The notes beneath the pieces were generated by a model, which saw nothing but the letters and a program-made list of their open reading frames with translations, searched no databases and was not told the origin of the DNA. From Zea mays (taxonomy: Eukaryota > Streptophyta > Magnoliopsida > Poales > Poaceae): a stretch of DNA of 64,000 nucleotides. Within the stretch, counting starts at the first letter, position 1; every line of letters starts with the position of its first letter. Positions 1-11,696 of this stretch are shown here, piece by piece. Made by a program: the position numbers and the translations under genes. The stretch spans positions 32,482,501 to 32,546,500 of the forward strand of contig NC_050098.1 in NCBI RefSeq assembly GCF_902167145.1. Reading direction: 5' to 3'.

Positions 1-1591
1 GCGATAGGTGATGTGCGACCACAGGAACTACAAGAACAAGATCAACCTTCTTCCTCTACAATGGTGCATCCCCCAACTCAAGATGATGGACAAGTACCTC
101 AAGAAGAGGAGCGTGATCAAGGGGGAGCATAAGTAGAACAGGTTATGGAGGAAGAAGCACCACGAGTTCATCCAACTCAAGTCCGAGCGACGATCCAAAG
201 AAATCACGACGTCGATCAAATTCTAGGTGATATCAGCAAGGGAGTAATGACTCGCTCACGTTTAGCTAATTTTTGTGAGCATTACTCGTTTGTCTCTTCT
301 ATTGAGCCTTTCAGGGTAGAAGAGACATTGCAGGATCTGGACTAGGTGTTGGCATGCAGGAAGAACTCAACAACTTCAAAAGAAATGAAGTCTGAAGCCT
401 GGTGCCACGTCCAAAGCAAAACGTTGTGGGCACCAAGTGAGTATTCCGCAACAAGCAAGACGAACACGGAGTGGTGACAAGAAACAAAGCTCGACTGTGG
501 CAAAAGGTTACGCCCAAGTCGCAGGTTTGGATTTCGGGGAGACTTTTGCTCTCGTGGCTAGGCTAGAGTCAATTCAAATTTTGCTAGCCTACACCGCTCA
601 CCACTTTTTCAGGCTATTTCAAATGGACGTGAAGAGCGCTTTCCTCAATGGGCCAATCAAGGAGGAAGTATACGTGGAACAACCCCCTGGCTTTGAGGAT
701 GATAGGTATCCCGACCACGTGTAGAAGCTCTCAAAGGCGCTCTATGGACTTAAGCAAGCCCCAAGAGCATGGTATGAATGCCTTAGAGATCTCTTAATTG
801 CTAATGCTTTCAAGGTTGGGAAAGCCGATCCCACTCTTTTTACCAAGACTTGTGATGGTGATCTCTTTGTGTGCCAAATTTATATCGATGACATAATATT
901 TGGTTCTACTAACCAAAAGTCTTGTGAGGAGTTTAGCAGGGTGATGATGCAGAAATTCGAAATGTCGATGACGTGCCAAACTTAGTGTATGCATGTGTGC
1001 TAGATATTAATCCGACCCAGGGAATGTCACCTTATGGCCGTTAAGCGAATTCTTCGATATTTAGTTGCTACGCCTTGCTTCGGGATCTGGTATCCAAAGG
1101 GGTCTACCTTTGACTTAATTGGATACGCAGACTCCGATTATGTCGGGTGCAAGGTAGATAGGAAGAGTACATCAGGGACGTGCCAATTTCTAGGAAGGTC
1201 CCTGGTGTCCTGGAGTTCCAAGAAATAGACATCTGTTGCCCTATCCACCGCTGAGGCCGAGTATGTTGCCGCAGGACAGTGTTGCGCGCAACTACTTTGG
1301 ATGAGGCAAACCCTTCGGGACTTTGGCTACAATCTGAGCAAAGTCCCACTCCTATGTGATAATGAGAGTGCAATCCGCTTGGCGGATAATCCTATTGAAC
1401 ACAACCGCACTAAGCACATAGACATCCGGCATCACTTCCTGAGGGATCACCAGCAAAAGGGAGATATCGATATTTATCACATTAGCACCGAGAACCAGCT
1501 AGCCGATATCTTCACCAAGCCGTTGGATGAGAAAACTTTTTGCAGGTTGCGAAGTGAGCTAAATATCTTAGATTCGTGTAACTTGGATTGA
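1..1591 (+). pseudogene. Element A pol remnant (integrase tail, reverse transcriptase, RNase H)
   Basis: Read against the longer pol of element C, this covers the acidic linker after the integrase, the reverse transcriptase and the RNase H domain. Visible motifs are [20 protein letters not shown] (RT), a YIDD-type catalytic box near 884-895, and [20 protein letters not shown] (RNase H; one stop lies shortly before it). It is broken by an in-frame TAA near 130, a frameshift around 345-360, stops at 722 and about 1227, and a deletion at about 970-990. That deletion joins the RT palm directly to the region just before RNase H and removes roughly 250-280 bases present in C. It cannot make a working enzyme. 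It ends with the usual LDS..LD tail at 1591. Confidence 0.9.
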
Positions 1592-2406
1592 TCTATAGCA
1601 TACATGTGTTATATGCCTTTGATCATGTTACTTTAGACGTTTACATTATTTGTTGTATATTTGTGGTGCTCAAGTTGTACAAGACCTCCCCGGACCTCAC
1701 AAGTCCATATGCAAATGGTGCACATATTTAGGGGGAGATGTGTTACAACTTGACCCTTTGAGACTAACCTGTTTTGTTGAGTATACTTGATGTAGTCTCA
1801 AAGGTGCATTGAAAGGGAAAGGTGAACTTGGACAATAAAAAGACTTCCACTGCACTCCGGTATTAGTGTCATTAACTCCAAGTTCATACTTATGCTCTCA
1901 TTGCCTTTTTGTTCTTAATTGACATTTTTGGTGAGGCAATGGGGTTAAAGGGCCAAAAATGATTCTGTTTTGGTGCTTAATGCCAAAGGGGGAGAAATTA
2001 AGGCCAAAGCAACTGGATCAGCCAACCACTTGAGAATTTTGAAAATAGTAGAGTTAGAATTTGATTATGTCAAAATACTCTAATTGCAAAATTGTTGATT
2101 TTGTCAAAATACTCTAATTACAAAATTTGGTCTCTTATGAGGGAGAATTTTGATTATGGGAAAAGGGGGAGTTTTTGGCACTTGATTATTTTTTTGTTGA
2201 ATATCTCTCGATTTACCCAAACAAGTGTGTTTGACTTAGAGATAGGGAAAATAATTTGATTTGCAAAAACAAACCAAGTGGTGGCAAAGAGTGATCCAAA
2301 TATGCCAAATCATTAGCGAAAACAATTCGGTCTTCAATTGCATTGATGTTGCACTTCTTTGGTTGTTGTTTGATGTGTTGGCATAAATCACCAAAAAGGG
2401 GGAGAT
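1592..2406 (+). other. Element A non-coding tract between pol and 3' LTR, with repeated polypurine runs
   Basis: No gene. The tract holds several G-rich polypurine runs: near 1731, 1985-1997, 2161-2170, and the terminal one at 2394-2405 just before the LTR. Repeated polypurine tracts here are a known trait of Sireviruses, and the last run is the plus-strand primer site. A copy of the LTR-edge motif (TTGAAAGGGAAA) occurs at about 1810, about 600 bases before the real LTR edge. Confidence 0.75.
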
Positions 2407-3505
2407 TGAAAGGGAAATGTGCCCTTGGGCAATTTCTATAAGTATTTTGGTGATTAGATGCCCAACACATTAATTGAGTACTTATGTGCGAGAAGTGCAA
2501 ATCAGAGACAAATGTATGTTTCTAGACTTGGTGAATTGTTCTATGTACTAACATGGTTATCCAAGTGCTAGAAACAGTGACTAAAGAAGAAGAGAAGAAA
2601 AGGGAAAGAGTTGGCTATGTGCAGCCAACACCAGCTCGGCCTGGCACACCGGACAGTGTCCGGTGCGCCAGGCTGGCCGGCGGTGAACTGGCTGCTCTCA
2701 GGAAAAAGCAGAGGCGTACGACTATAATTCATCGGACTGTCCGGTGTGCACCGGACCAACGGTCGGTTGCGTCAGAAAAGGAAGGAGATCACGCACCTGA
2801 CCGGACAGCTACAGTGACTGTCCGGTGGTGCACCTGACTGTCCGGTGCACCACCCGACAGAAGGCAAGTTTGGCCTTCCAAGTTGGCCTCCAACGGCTCC
2901 TAGTTGCCTTGGGGCTATAAAAGAGACCCCTAGGCCCATGAAGGAGGACACGAAGCTTACAAGAAACATCCTAAGACATCTAGACTCCGCTTTCACGCAA
3001 TCGGATCATCGTTCTTGAGATTTGAGCACTATTCGAGTTGTAAACTCCTCGCGCTGTGTTTGTGTGCTCTCGTTCTCACTTGTGTGCGTTGTTGTACTGC
3101 GGTTTTGAGTCTTACGTGTGTTGCTCTCCCCAACCTTACTCTGTGCTTTCTGTGTGATCTCAATTGTAACGGCGAGAGACTCCAAATTGTGGAGATTCCT
3201 CGCAAACGGGAAGAATACTCTAAAGAAAAAAACGTGGTATTCAAGTTGATCATTGGATCACTTGAAAGGGGTTGAGTGTAACCCTCGTCCATTGGGATGC
3301 CACAACATGGAAGTAGGCAAGTGTTACTTGGCCGAACCATGGGATAAAAATCGCGTGTCTCGTGTGTTGCTTATTGTGATTGCTTTGTTCGCACGAGTGC
3401 GTTCCTCAGCCACTTGATTTCACTAACACCTTGATAATCAAGTTTGTGGCTATTTAGTGTTTAATTTTACAGGATCACCTATTCACCCCCCTCTAGGTGC
3501 TCTCA
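2407..3505 (+). repeat. Element A 3' LTR
   Basis: 1099-bp LTR starting TGAAAGGGAAATGTG and ending GTGCTCTCA. It contains CACCGGAC..GTCCGGTG palindromes (about 2640-2860) and a TATA box TATAAAA at 2916-2922, followed by the U5 part that ends in CACCCCCCTCTAGG. Confidence 0.9.
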
Positions 3506-3507
3506 AA

Positions 3508-4011
3508 TTTGCTAGAAGCATGCTCTATAATGGGAGACGCCCTGGCATTAAGGATGGCATTGGTTTCCAATAGGGAAGCAATGTCAAGCTTAATGCCCCT
3601 AAAAGATTGTCTAATTTTGTAAAGGGCAAAGCTCCTATGGTTTAGGATAATGAAGGCTACATTTTATATCCTGCTAATTATCCTGAGCACAAAATTAGGA
3701 GAATTCATGCTAGAAAACGTCATAACATTTCTCACCATGCATTTATGTATAAAAATGAGGCTTCTAGCTCTAGGCATTCTACACATGTTAAAATGCCTAA
3801 AAAGAAAACTCCTGCTGCATCAAATGAGCATAACATTTCATTTAAGACTTTTGATGCTTCATATGTGCTTACTAACAAATCAGGCAAAGTAGTTGCCAAA
3901 TATGTTGGGGGCAAACACATGGGCTCAAAGACTTGTGTTTGGGTACCCAAGGCGCTTGTTTCTAACGGGAAAGGACCCAAGACTGTTTGGGTACCTAAGA
4001 ACAAGGCCTAA
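3508..4011 (+). pseudogene. Element B gag, C-terminal remnant
   Basis: This is the tail of a Sirevirus gag, recognisable by SMLYNGRRPGIKDGIGF at the start and WVPKNKA before a TAA at 4009-4011. It matches the end of gag in D and E. Two in-frame TAG codons break it, one near 3570 and one at 3643-3645. The second falls at the same codon as a TAG in element D. The N-terminal part, coiled coil and zinc knuckle lie outside the window because A is inserted here. Confidence 0.85.
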
Positions 4012-4023
4012 ATTGTTTTGCAG

Positions 4024-7000
4024 GTTTATGCATCCGGGGGTTCAAGTTGGATAATTAATAGCGGATGCACAAACCACATTACATGGGAGAAAAGAATGTT
4101 CTCCTCCTATGAGAAAATGAAGATCCCCAAAGAGCTATCACATTCGGGAATGGAAATCAAGGTTTGGTCAAAGGACTTGGTAAAATTGCTATATCACCTG
4201 ACCATTCTATTTCCAATGTTTTTCTTGTAGATTCTTTAGATTACAATTTGCTTTCCGTTTCTCAATTATGCAAAATGGGCTACAACTGTCTTTTTACAGA
4301 TGTAGGTGTTACTATCTTTAGAAGAAGTGACGATTCAATGGCATTTAAGGGAGTGTTAGAGGGTCAGCTATATTTAGTTGATTTTAATGAAACACAACTG
4401 AACTCAACACTTGTTTAATTGCTAAGACTAATATGGGTTGGCTCTGGCATCGCCAACTAGCCCATGTTGGAATGAAGAATCTTCACAAACTTCTAAAGGG
4501 AGAGCACATTTTAGGACTAACAAATATTCATTTTGAGAAAGATAAGGTTTGTAGCGCATGTCAAGCAGGAAAGCAAGTTGGCACTCATCATCCACACAAA
4601 AACATAATGACAACAGATAGGCCACTGGAGCTACTCCACATGGATCTATTTGGCCCGATAGCTTACATAAGCATCGGCGGGAGTAAGTACTGTCTAGTTA
4701 TTGTGGATGATTATTCTCGCTTCACTTGGGTATTCTTTTGCAGGAAAAATCACAAACCCAAGAGACTTTAAAGGGATTCTTGAGACGGGCTCAAAATGAG
4801 TTCGGATTGAGAATCAAGAAGATAAGCGACAATGGGACAGAGTTCAAGAATTCACAAATAGAAGGATTTCTTGAGGAAGAGGGCATCAAGCATGAGTTCT
4901 CTTCTCCCTACACACCTCAACAAAATGGTCTAGTGGAGAGGAAGAATAGAACTCTACTGGATATGGCAAGGACCATGCTTGATGAATACAAGACACCGGG
5001 CCGGTTTTGGGCGGAAGCAATCAACACTGCTTGCTACTCCATTAACCGGCTCTACCTTCACTGAATCCTCAAGAAGACATCATATGAACTCCTCATCGGT
5101 AAAAAGTCCAATGTTTCATATTTTAGAGTCTTTGGAAGCAAATGTTTTATTCTTATTAAAAGAGGTAGAAAGTCTATTATTAAAAGAGGTAGAAAGTCTA
5201 AATTTGCTCCTAAGGCTGTAGAAGGCTTTTTACTAGGTTATGACTCAAACACAAGAGCATATAGAGTCTTCAACAAATCCACTGGATTAGTTGAGGTTTC
5301 TTGTGACATTGTGTTTGATGAGACTAATGGCTCCCAAGTGGAGCAAGTTGATCTTGATGAACTAGATGATGAAGAAGCTCCGTGCGTCGCGCTAAAGAAC
5401 ATGTCCATTGGGGATGTGTGTCCTAAGGAATCCGAAGAGCCTCCACAAGCACAAGATCAACCGTCATCTTCCAATCAAGCATCTCCACCAACTCAAGATG
5501 ATGAACAGGCTCAAGATGATGAAAATGAAGATCAAAAGGATGAGCTACCTCAAGAGGAGGACAATGATCAAGGGGGAGATAATAATGATAAAGACAAGGA
5601 AGATGATAAGAAATTCAGGGTTAAAGACCACCACACCCAAGAGTCCACCAAGCAATTCAACGAGATCACCCTGTGAGCTCCATCCTTGGTGATATTCATA
5701 AGGGGTAACCACTAGATCTCGAGTTGCACATTTCTGTGAACATTACTCTTTTGTGTCCTCTATTGAGCCTTACAGGGTAGAGGATGCACTAAGAGATCCG
5801 GATTGGGTGCTGGCAATGCAAGAGGAACTCAACAACTTCACAAGGAATGAGGTATGGCATTTAGTTCCATGTCCTAATCAAAATGTTGTAGGTACCAAAT
5901 GGGTATTCCGCAACAAGCAAGATGAGCATGGTGTGGTGACAAGAAACAAATCCTGACTTGTGGCCAAAGGTTATTCATAAGTTGAAGGTTTGGATTTTGA
6001 TGAAACTTATGCACTCGTAGCTAGGCTTGAGTTAATTCGTAAATTACTTGCCTATGCTACTTACCATGGCTTTAAGCTTTATCAAATTGAAGTCAAAAGT
6101 GCCTTCCTCAATGGACCAATCAAGGAAGACGTCAATGTTGAGCAACCTCTCGACTTTGAAGATAGTGAGTACCCTAACCATGTTTTTAAACTCTCTAAGG
6201 CGCTTTATGGGCTCAAGCAAGCCCCAAGAGCATGGTTTGAATGCCTAAGAGATTTTCTTATCACTAATGGCTTCAAAGTCGGTAAAGTCGATCCTACTCT
6301 CTTTACTAAAACTATTGCAAAAGATTTGTTTGTACGCCAAATTTATGATGATGATATTATATTTGGGTCTACTAACAAATCAACTTGTGATGAGTTTAGT
6401 AGGATCATGATACAGAAATTCGAGATGTCTATGATGGGGGAGTTGAAGTATTTCCTTGGATTTCAAATCAAGCAACACCAAGAGGGCACCTTCATCTGTC
6501 AAACAAAGTACATTCAAGACATACTTAAGAAGTTTGGGATGAAGGATGGCAAACCCATCAAGACACCCATGGGAACCAATGGGCATCTCGACCTCGACAC
6601 GGGAGGTAAATCCGTAGATCAAAAGCTATATCGGTCGATGATAGGATCTTTACTCTATTTATGTGCATCTCGACCGGATATTATGCTTTCTGTATGCATG
6701 TTACCAAGGTTCCAGGCCGATCTTAAGTAAGTTCACCTTAGGGCCATAAAGAGAATCATGAGGTATTTAGTTTACACTCCTAAGTTTGGGCTTTGGTACC
6801 CCAAGGGATCCACTTTTGATTTAATAGGATATTCTGATGCCAATTGGGCAGGGTGTAAAATTGATAGAAATAGCACATCAGGGACTTGTCAGTTTCTGGG
6901 AAGATCCCTAGTGTCATGGGCTTCAAAGAAACAAAACTTAGTAGCCCTTTCTACCACCGAAGCCGAGTACATTGCCACAGGCCATTGTTGTGCGCAATTA

Positions 7001-7296
7001 CTTTGGATGAGGCAAACCCTTAGGGACTATGGCTACAAATTGAGCAAAGTCCCTCTCCTATGTGACAATGAGAGTGCAATCCGCATGGCGGATAATCTCG
7101 TTGAACACAGCCGCACTAAGCACATAGACATTCGCTATCACTTTTTAAGGGATCACCAACAAAGGGGGATATCGAAATAGCTTATGTAAACACCAAGAAT
7201 CAATTACCCGATATCTTTACCAAGCCATTAGATGAGAAAATCTTTAGCAAACTTAGGAATGAGCTAAATATTCTTGATTCTCGGAATTTTGATTGA
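4024..7296 (+). pseudogene. Element B pol remnant (protease, integrase, RT, RNase H)
   Basis: The order protease, integrase, RT, RNase H is typical of copia. The protease box reads INSGCTNH, with Asp replaced by Asn. The integrase HHCC region ([24 protein letters not shown]) and core with LLHMDLFGP and YTPQQNG follow. The RT catalytic box is changed to YDDD near 6344-6355. RNase H shows STTEAEYIATGHCC. Stops and frameshifts occur near 4150-4210, 4417, 5062, 5675, 5955, 6728 and 7178. A 24-bp direct duplication (5158-5203) adds codons in the integrase C-terminal part. It is inactive. Confidence 0.88.
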
Positions 7297-8288
7297 AACA
7301 TTGCACACATAGCTCATTTATATACTTTGATCATATCTCTTTCATTTTGGTACAAATGCATATTTCTTATGTACCAAGGCTATGACTAATGTGTTTTCAA
7401 GTATATTTCTATACTAAATCGTAGATTGAAAGGGAAATGGAGTATGTGACGAAGACAAGGCTTCCACTCCACTCTAACGGTATCATTTATCCTTCGTCGC
7501 TACCCCGCTCACTCTCCAAATTGGTATAATCCTTCACTCATATTTACTTGTACCAATGGGGGAGAACGTAACAAGGGCTCTCAACGTCTCCGTTTTTGGC
7601 AATTCATGCCAAAGGGGGAGAAAATATTAAGCCCAAAGCAAAAGGACTGCACCACCAATTTCAAAAAAAATCGAAATGAAGATTTATTTGGTTTTCACAA
7701 ATGTTTGTTTTTCAATTGGTATCACGAATGAAGCTTTAATTTATATTTTTCATTGGTATCTATGTCATGACAATATATCAATTGATATGCTTATCTTGAG
7801 AAAGCAAAATCTCAAGTGGTATTGTTTTGAAACTTCAATTGGTATCTTGTAATGACAATCTTTTCAATTGGTACGTGTAAAGATAAATTTTCAAAATTAG
7901 TATCTATTAAAATCCTCTTGAAAACTAAGAGGAGAATTTCATTCAGGGGGAGTTTTGTTTAGTCAAAGGAAAAGCATTTGAAACAGGGGGAGAAATTTCA
8001 AATCTTGAAAATGCTTCTTGCAATCTTATTCATATACCTTTGACTATTTGCAAAAGACTTTGAAAAGATTTTTCAAAAGAATTTGCAAAAACAAAACAAG
8101 TGGTGCAATTGCGGTCCAAAATATTAAAGGAAAGAAAAACAATCCATTCATATCTAGTGAAATTATAGATTGGTTTAATTCCAAGTAACCTATGCACTCA
8201 CCTAGTCACCTTATGCCAACTAGTTCATTTCTGTACTCTATATATTTTCTTTGGTTTGTGTTGGCATCAATCACCAAAAGGGGGGGAT
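7297..8288 (+). other. Element B non-coding tract before 3' LTR
   Basis: No gene is visible. AT-rich sequence carries several G-rich purine runs (near 7557, 7613, 7948, 7986) and the terminal purine tract next to the LTR at 8276-8288. The LTR-edge motif GATTGAAAGGGAAAT appears early, at 7425-7439, 862 bases before the real LTR start. Confidence 0.7.
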
Positions 8289-9447
8289 TGAAAGGGAAAT
8301 AGGGTTAACCTTTTCCCACAATTAATTTTGGTGGTTGAATGCCCAACACAAATATATGGACTAACTAGTTTGCTCTAGAATACATGTTCTATAGGTGCAT
8401 AAAGGTTCAACACAGACCAATAAATATTCAAGTTAGGGATCCAATTTAAAGGAGCAAAAGAAACTTGAGTGTGCTGAGGAATGGCGCACCGGACTGTCCG
8501 GTGTGCCACCGGACAGTGTTCGGTGCACCAGGACCGTACAGCTCAAACCAGCCAATCTTGGGTTTCTATAGGCGCGCTCCGCTATAATTCACCGGACTGT
8601 CCGGTGTGCCACCAGACTGTCCGGTGAGTCAGGGGGCAACGGCTATCTGCGCGCAACGGTCGACTGTAAAAGTACCTGATGCGTGAACAGTGCAGCGGCA
8701 GAGTCAGAGCGCAGGGTCAGAGGCGCACTGGACTGTCCGGTGTCACAAGAAGACAACGGCGTCAACAGTCGACTGCTACAGAACCCTAACGGTTGGGTGA
8801 CGTGGTGGTGCACCGGACTGTCTGGTGCGCCCATCGCCAGCAGACTTCCCCAATAGCCACTTGGTGGTTGAGGGCTATAAATACCCCCCAACCACCACCA
8901 CACCAAGCACCCAAGCATTCTGAACATTGCATTCAATACAAGAGCAATAGACTCCACTACAAGACACAATCAAAGCGATCGATCCACTCAAAGTCCCCAA
9001 ATCATCTTTAGTGCATTAGGACTTGTGAGAGGATCTCTTGTGTTCCTTTGTTGCTCTTGTTTGCTTGGCTTTCTTTTTCTTTTCAATTCTTACTCTCAAG
9101 TGCTTTGTAAGCAAGGCAAAATACACCAATTGTGTGGTGGTCCTTACGGGATCTAAGTGACCTATGAGATTAAGGAAGAAGGCTCACTCGGTCTAAGTGA
9201 CCGTTTGAGAGAGGGAAAGGGTTGAAAGAGACCCGGTCTTTGTGACCACCTCAACGGGGACTAGGTTCTTTAGAACCGAACCTCGGTAAAATAAATCACC
9301 ATGTTCATTCGCTTGATTTCCATTTGATTGTTTTCCCCCTCTCTTCCGGACTTGATTTAAGTTCTAACGCTAACCCCGGCTTGTAGTGTGTGTTTAAGTT
9401 GTAAATTTCAGATTATGCCTATTCACCCCCCCTCTAGGCGACTTTCA
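8289..9447 (+). repeat. Element B 3' LTR
   Basis: 1159-bp LTR beginning TGAAAGGGAAATAGGG and ending GGCGACTTTCA. It has CACCGGACTGTCCGGTG-type palindromes (8480-8825) and a TATA box TATAAATA at 8876-8883. The U5 part includes the conserved ACCCGGTCTTTGTGACC segment that is also found in D. Confidence 0.9.
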
Positions 9448-11696
9448 GTGACAACTTCGGACCGCCCTTGGCTGGCGTCCGGATGGTGTTCGAGGGAGGT
9501 CACATCTCCTCCAGTGTTGGCCAGCACGTGACAACAACGAACCTCCTTAGGCTAGAGGTCTGGGTGGCTCGCCATGAGGGTCGGGGGCATTACCGAGGGT
9601 CTAGCCCCCGAGTGCAGGTGTTGAGAGCCCTCGTCTTCAAGACATGTGGCAAACCCAGACCCCCTCTATTGGGTTTCTAGAGTGCTGATTATAGGTGCTG
9701 GCCTTCACCCGAGGCCAATGGCCTTACTGGGTAGACCTAGCCACTAGGTTGGGATGGACCACCATTAGCTTAGTGACTAAGGGTAGTCCTAGAGGGTCCG
9801 CCTTGATCCAGCAGTAGTGGGTACCCCAATTTTGAGGTACCAATAGTGGCCCCCAGGCCCACGTCGGCGTGAGGTGGCGAATCTGTAGGTAGGGCCATAA
9901 CTGTGATTTGCTTCTAAAAGGTGTCATGCCTATGGCCCCCATCCCTGGTGACCTGGATTGAAAAGGCATCCCTGCACACGGCCATGTTATGGTGCATAGT
10001 GGCATACCTATGGGGACCTCATCCTGATTGCATTCAATCCTCTGAATCTTGCCGAGCAGGATTTTATGAACCTATCCCTTGGTGAGGATAAGGTTTAAGC
10101 CTCTAGGGTCCAAGTCCTAGGTACTAGAACAGTTGTTCTAGGGTGGTGGAGGGCTTACGGTACAGAACCAGGCGGCTACTTGCCTCCGGACCACCCTCGA
10201 GAATGTGGTCCTTTCCCATGGACCTATCCCCCTGTGACCCAATCCTTAACCATTATAAGGGGAGGTTCTGAAACCGAGTGACAAGGTGGAAGCATAGTCC
10301 AAGTTTCATGAAGGTAACAGAAATTGGATCCTGCATAGGGTTTTAGGTGAGTGGTGCATGGGCCTCACTTCCAGTTGTAAAGACAAGTTTTTCCGTTAGC
10401 TTCCCCCCTGGAATATTGGTAACCTCGCAAGCTTGAGGCTACGATCAGACTAGGGGTCAATCCTATTGTGGCCAAGGATCGATGCTTAGTAGCGCACCCT
10501 TGGGATCCTTACCCTATTGTATTCAATCCTTCGAATAGTACAAATAAGACTTGCTGATCCTAGTTTGGGACCATCCCTTGAGTTTCAGTGAGGTTCACAT
10601 CCCTAAGTACTCAGTCCGAGGTACCGGGTTAATTATTCTGGGTGGTGGAAGGTTGTAGGCTTACGATACGAAACCAGGCTAAGCGACTACCTAGCTCCGG
10701 ACCACCCTCGCGAACGTGGACCATTCCTTAGAGCAAGCTTTTGGTGATTGAATCCTCATTCATTATCAAGTGATGTTCTAAACTAGGTGCAAGAATAGGC
10801 ACTAACTCGAGTTTCATGATTACAATAGAAGTTTAGATCCACATAAGGGGTAGAGGGAAACAACATGCGTAAACAGAAAAAGAAAATGATGGATGAGAAC
10901 CGATTCTTCCTTTGCAATTGGATACATGTGATCCATGTAGATGACACCCAAGACTGGGTTTATGATGGAGGCTCTCACCAGGCTGGGCCATGGATGGCGC
11001 TAGAGACCGGGCTTATGAGGGCGAACCTTACCGGACTGGACCATAGATAAATGTAATCCTATTACAAAGGAAGAGTTCGTTCTCATGCTATCGTTTGGGT
11101 GTAAGGCTCGAGGCTGACCTAACTTGCTGAAGTGTGGTTATCCTTCAGACTCGAAGGGCAAGCATCGACCCATTCTGCCTTGGGGATAGCAGACAACGAC
11201 GTGTGTCGGTGGCTGATGGTGGCTACACCGAACGTCATGGAGCTTGGAGGCAGGTCGACGTAGGGGAAGTGCAGATCTTGGAGCTGCCTTTGAAGGCCCA
11301 ACAGTGTGTGTGGAGAGCTACCATGGACCTCACAGCTGGCTAGTCACCTCATGCATGATGAGGCTGTCGAAGGTGCAACCCATTACTAGCTTGCTTGCTA
11401 GGCTCCACCAGCACGCCGAGGGAGTCAGGACTTAACCCCCTCCAAGTGTGGGTGACGGTGGAGGCTGAGCACTTCATGAGCTTGTGCGGTGGCCGACGAC
11501 GATCACCATGTGCGTCATGGAACCAGGACATTTGTCTGATTAGTTGGATGAACTCGAGAACATAAGGGTTAGAGTGCTTCGGGTCGTCGGAGCGTAATAC
11601 CCTACATCCACTGTGAGTTGTATTTCATGGGAGTATCTGTGTGTCCGAGGGTCTCCGAGAGAGTCTATCTATGTGAGTATGTCTCTACCGTGTGTG
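9448..11696 (-). mobile_element. Degenerate LTR-retrotransposon-like relic, left half (cut by B and C)
   Basis: No intact gene. Bases 9490-9645 resemble 21185-21330 in the same orientation at roughly 80% by eye, as expected of two LTR copies of one old element. The relic continues across C into 20609-21333, where a TATA box lies on the minus strand; this suggests minus orientation. Just left of C, the minus strand carries GTAGGGTATTACGCTCC, a phrase typical of gypsy-type LTR U5 regions. Short open frames on the minus strand near 11119-11531 have no recognisable domain. The family is unknown and the gypsy assignment is tentative. Confidence 0.4.
10070..10845. repeat. Two diverged copies of a segment of about 270 bp inside the relic
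   Basis: Segment 10070-10340 and segment 10570-10845 share the same order of phrases: a 'GGTACT/CGGG' start, a 'GGGTGGTGGA.GG' block, 'TACGGTACAGAACCAGG' against 'TACGATACGAAACCAGG', then 'CTCCGGACCACCCTCG' and a 'GAGTTTCATGA' end. The offset is about 500 bp. They look like degenerate tandem units, probably from the untranslated part of the old retroelement. Confidence 0.55.

Larger units (their letters stand above)
1..3505 (+). mobile_element. Element A: decayed Sirevirus (Ty1-copia), 3' part, nested in element B
   Basis: This is the 3' part of a Ty1-copia element: pol remnant, a non-coding tract with several polypurine runs, then a 3' LTR ending in CTCTCA at 3505. Gag sequence of another copia element (B) starts immediately afterwards, so A lies inside B. 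Its 5' half and 5' LTR lie left of the window, so the target-site duplication cannot be confirmed. The LTR start (TGAAAGGGAAATGTGCCC) and the palindrome-rich LTR resemble element C, so A and C belong to one subgroup. The coding part is ruined by stops and an internal deletion. Confidence 0.88.
3506..9447 (+). mobile_element. Element B: decayed Sirevirus (Ty1-copia), interrupted by A
   Basis: Starting directly after A's LTR there is the C-terminal part of a Sirevirus gag, then pol (4024-7296), a polypurine-rich tract and a 3' LTR (8289-9447) ending GGCGACTTTCA. The 5' end lies left of the window beyond element A. B shares its LTR ends and gag type with elements D and E. The five bases after the LTR are GTGAC, but the matching left flank is not visible. 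Pol is full of stops and frameshifts, so B is an old, inactive copy. Confidence 0.88.

Noticed and set aside
1592..2406. Possible env-like gene between pol and the 3' LTR of the Sireviruses
   Set aside because: Some Sireviruses have one, but here the tract is only 0.8-1 kb, AT-rich and without an open frame of useful length in any of the five elements.
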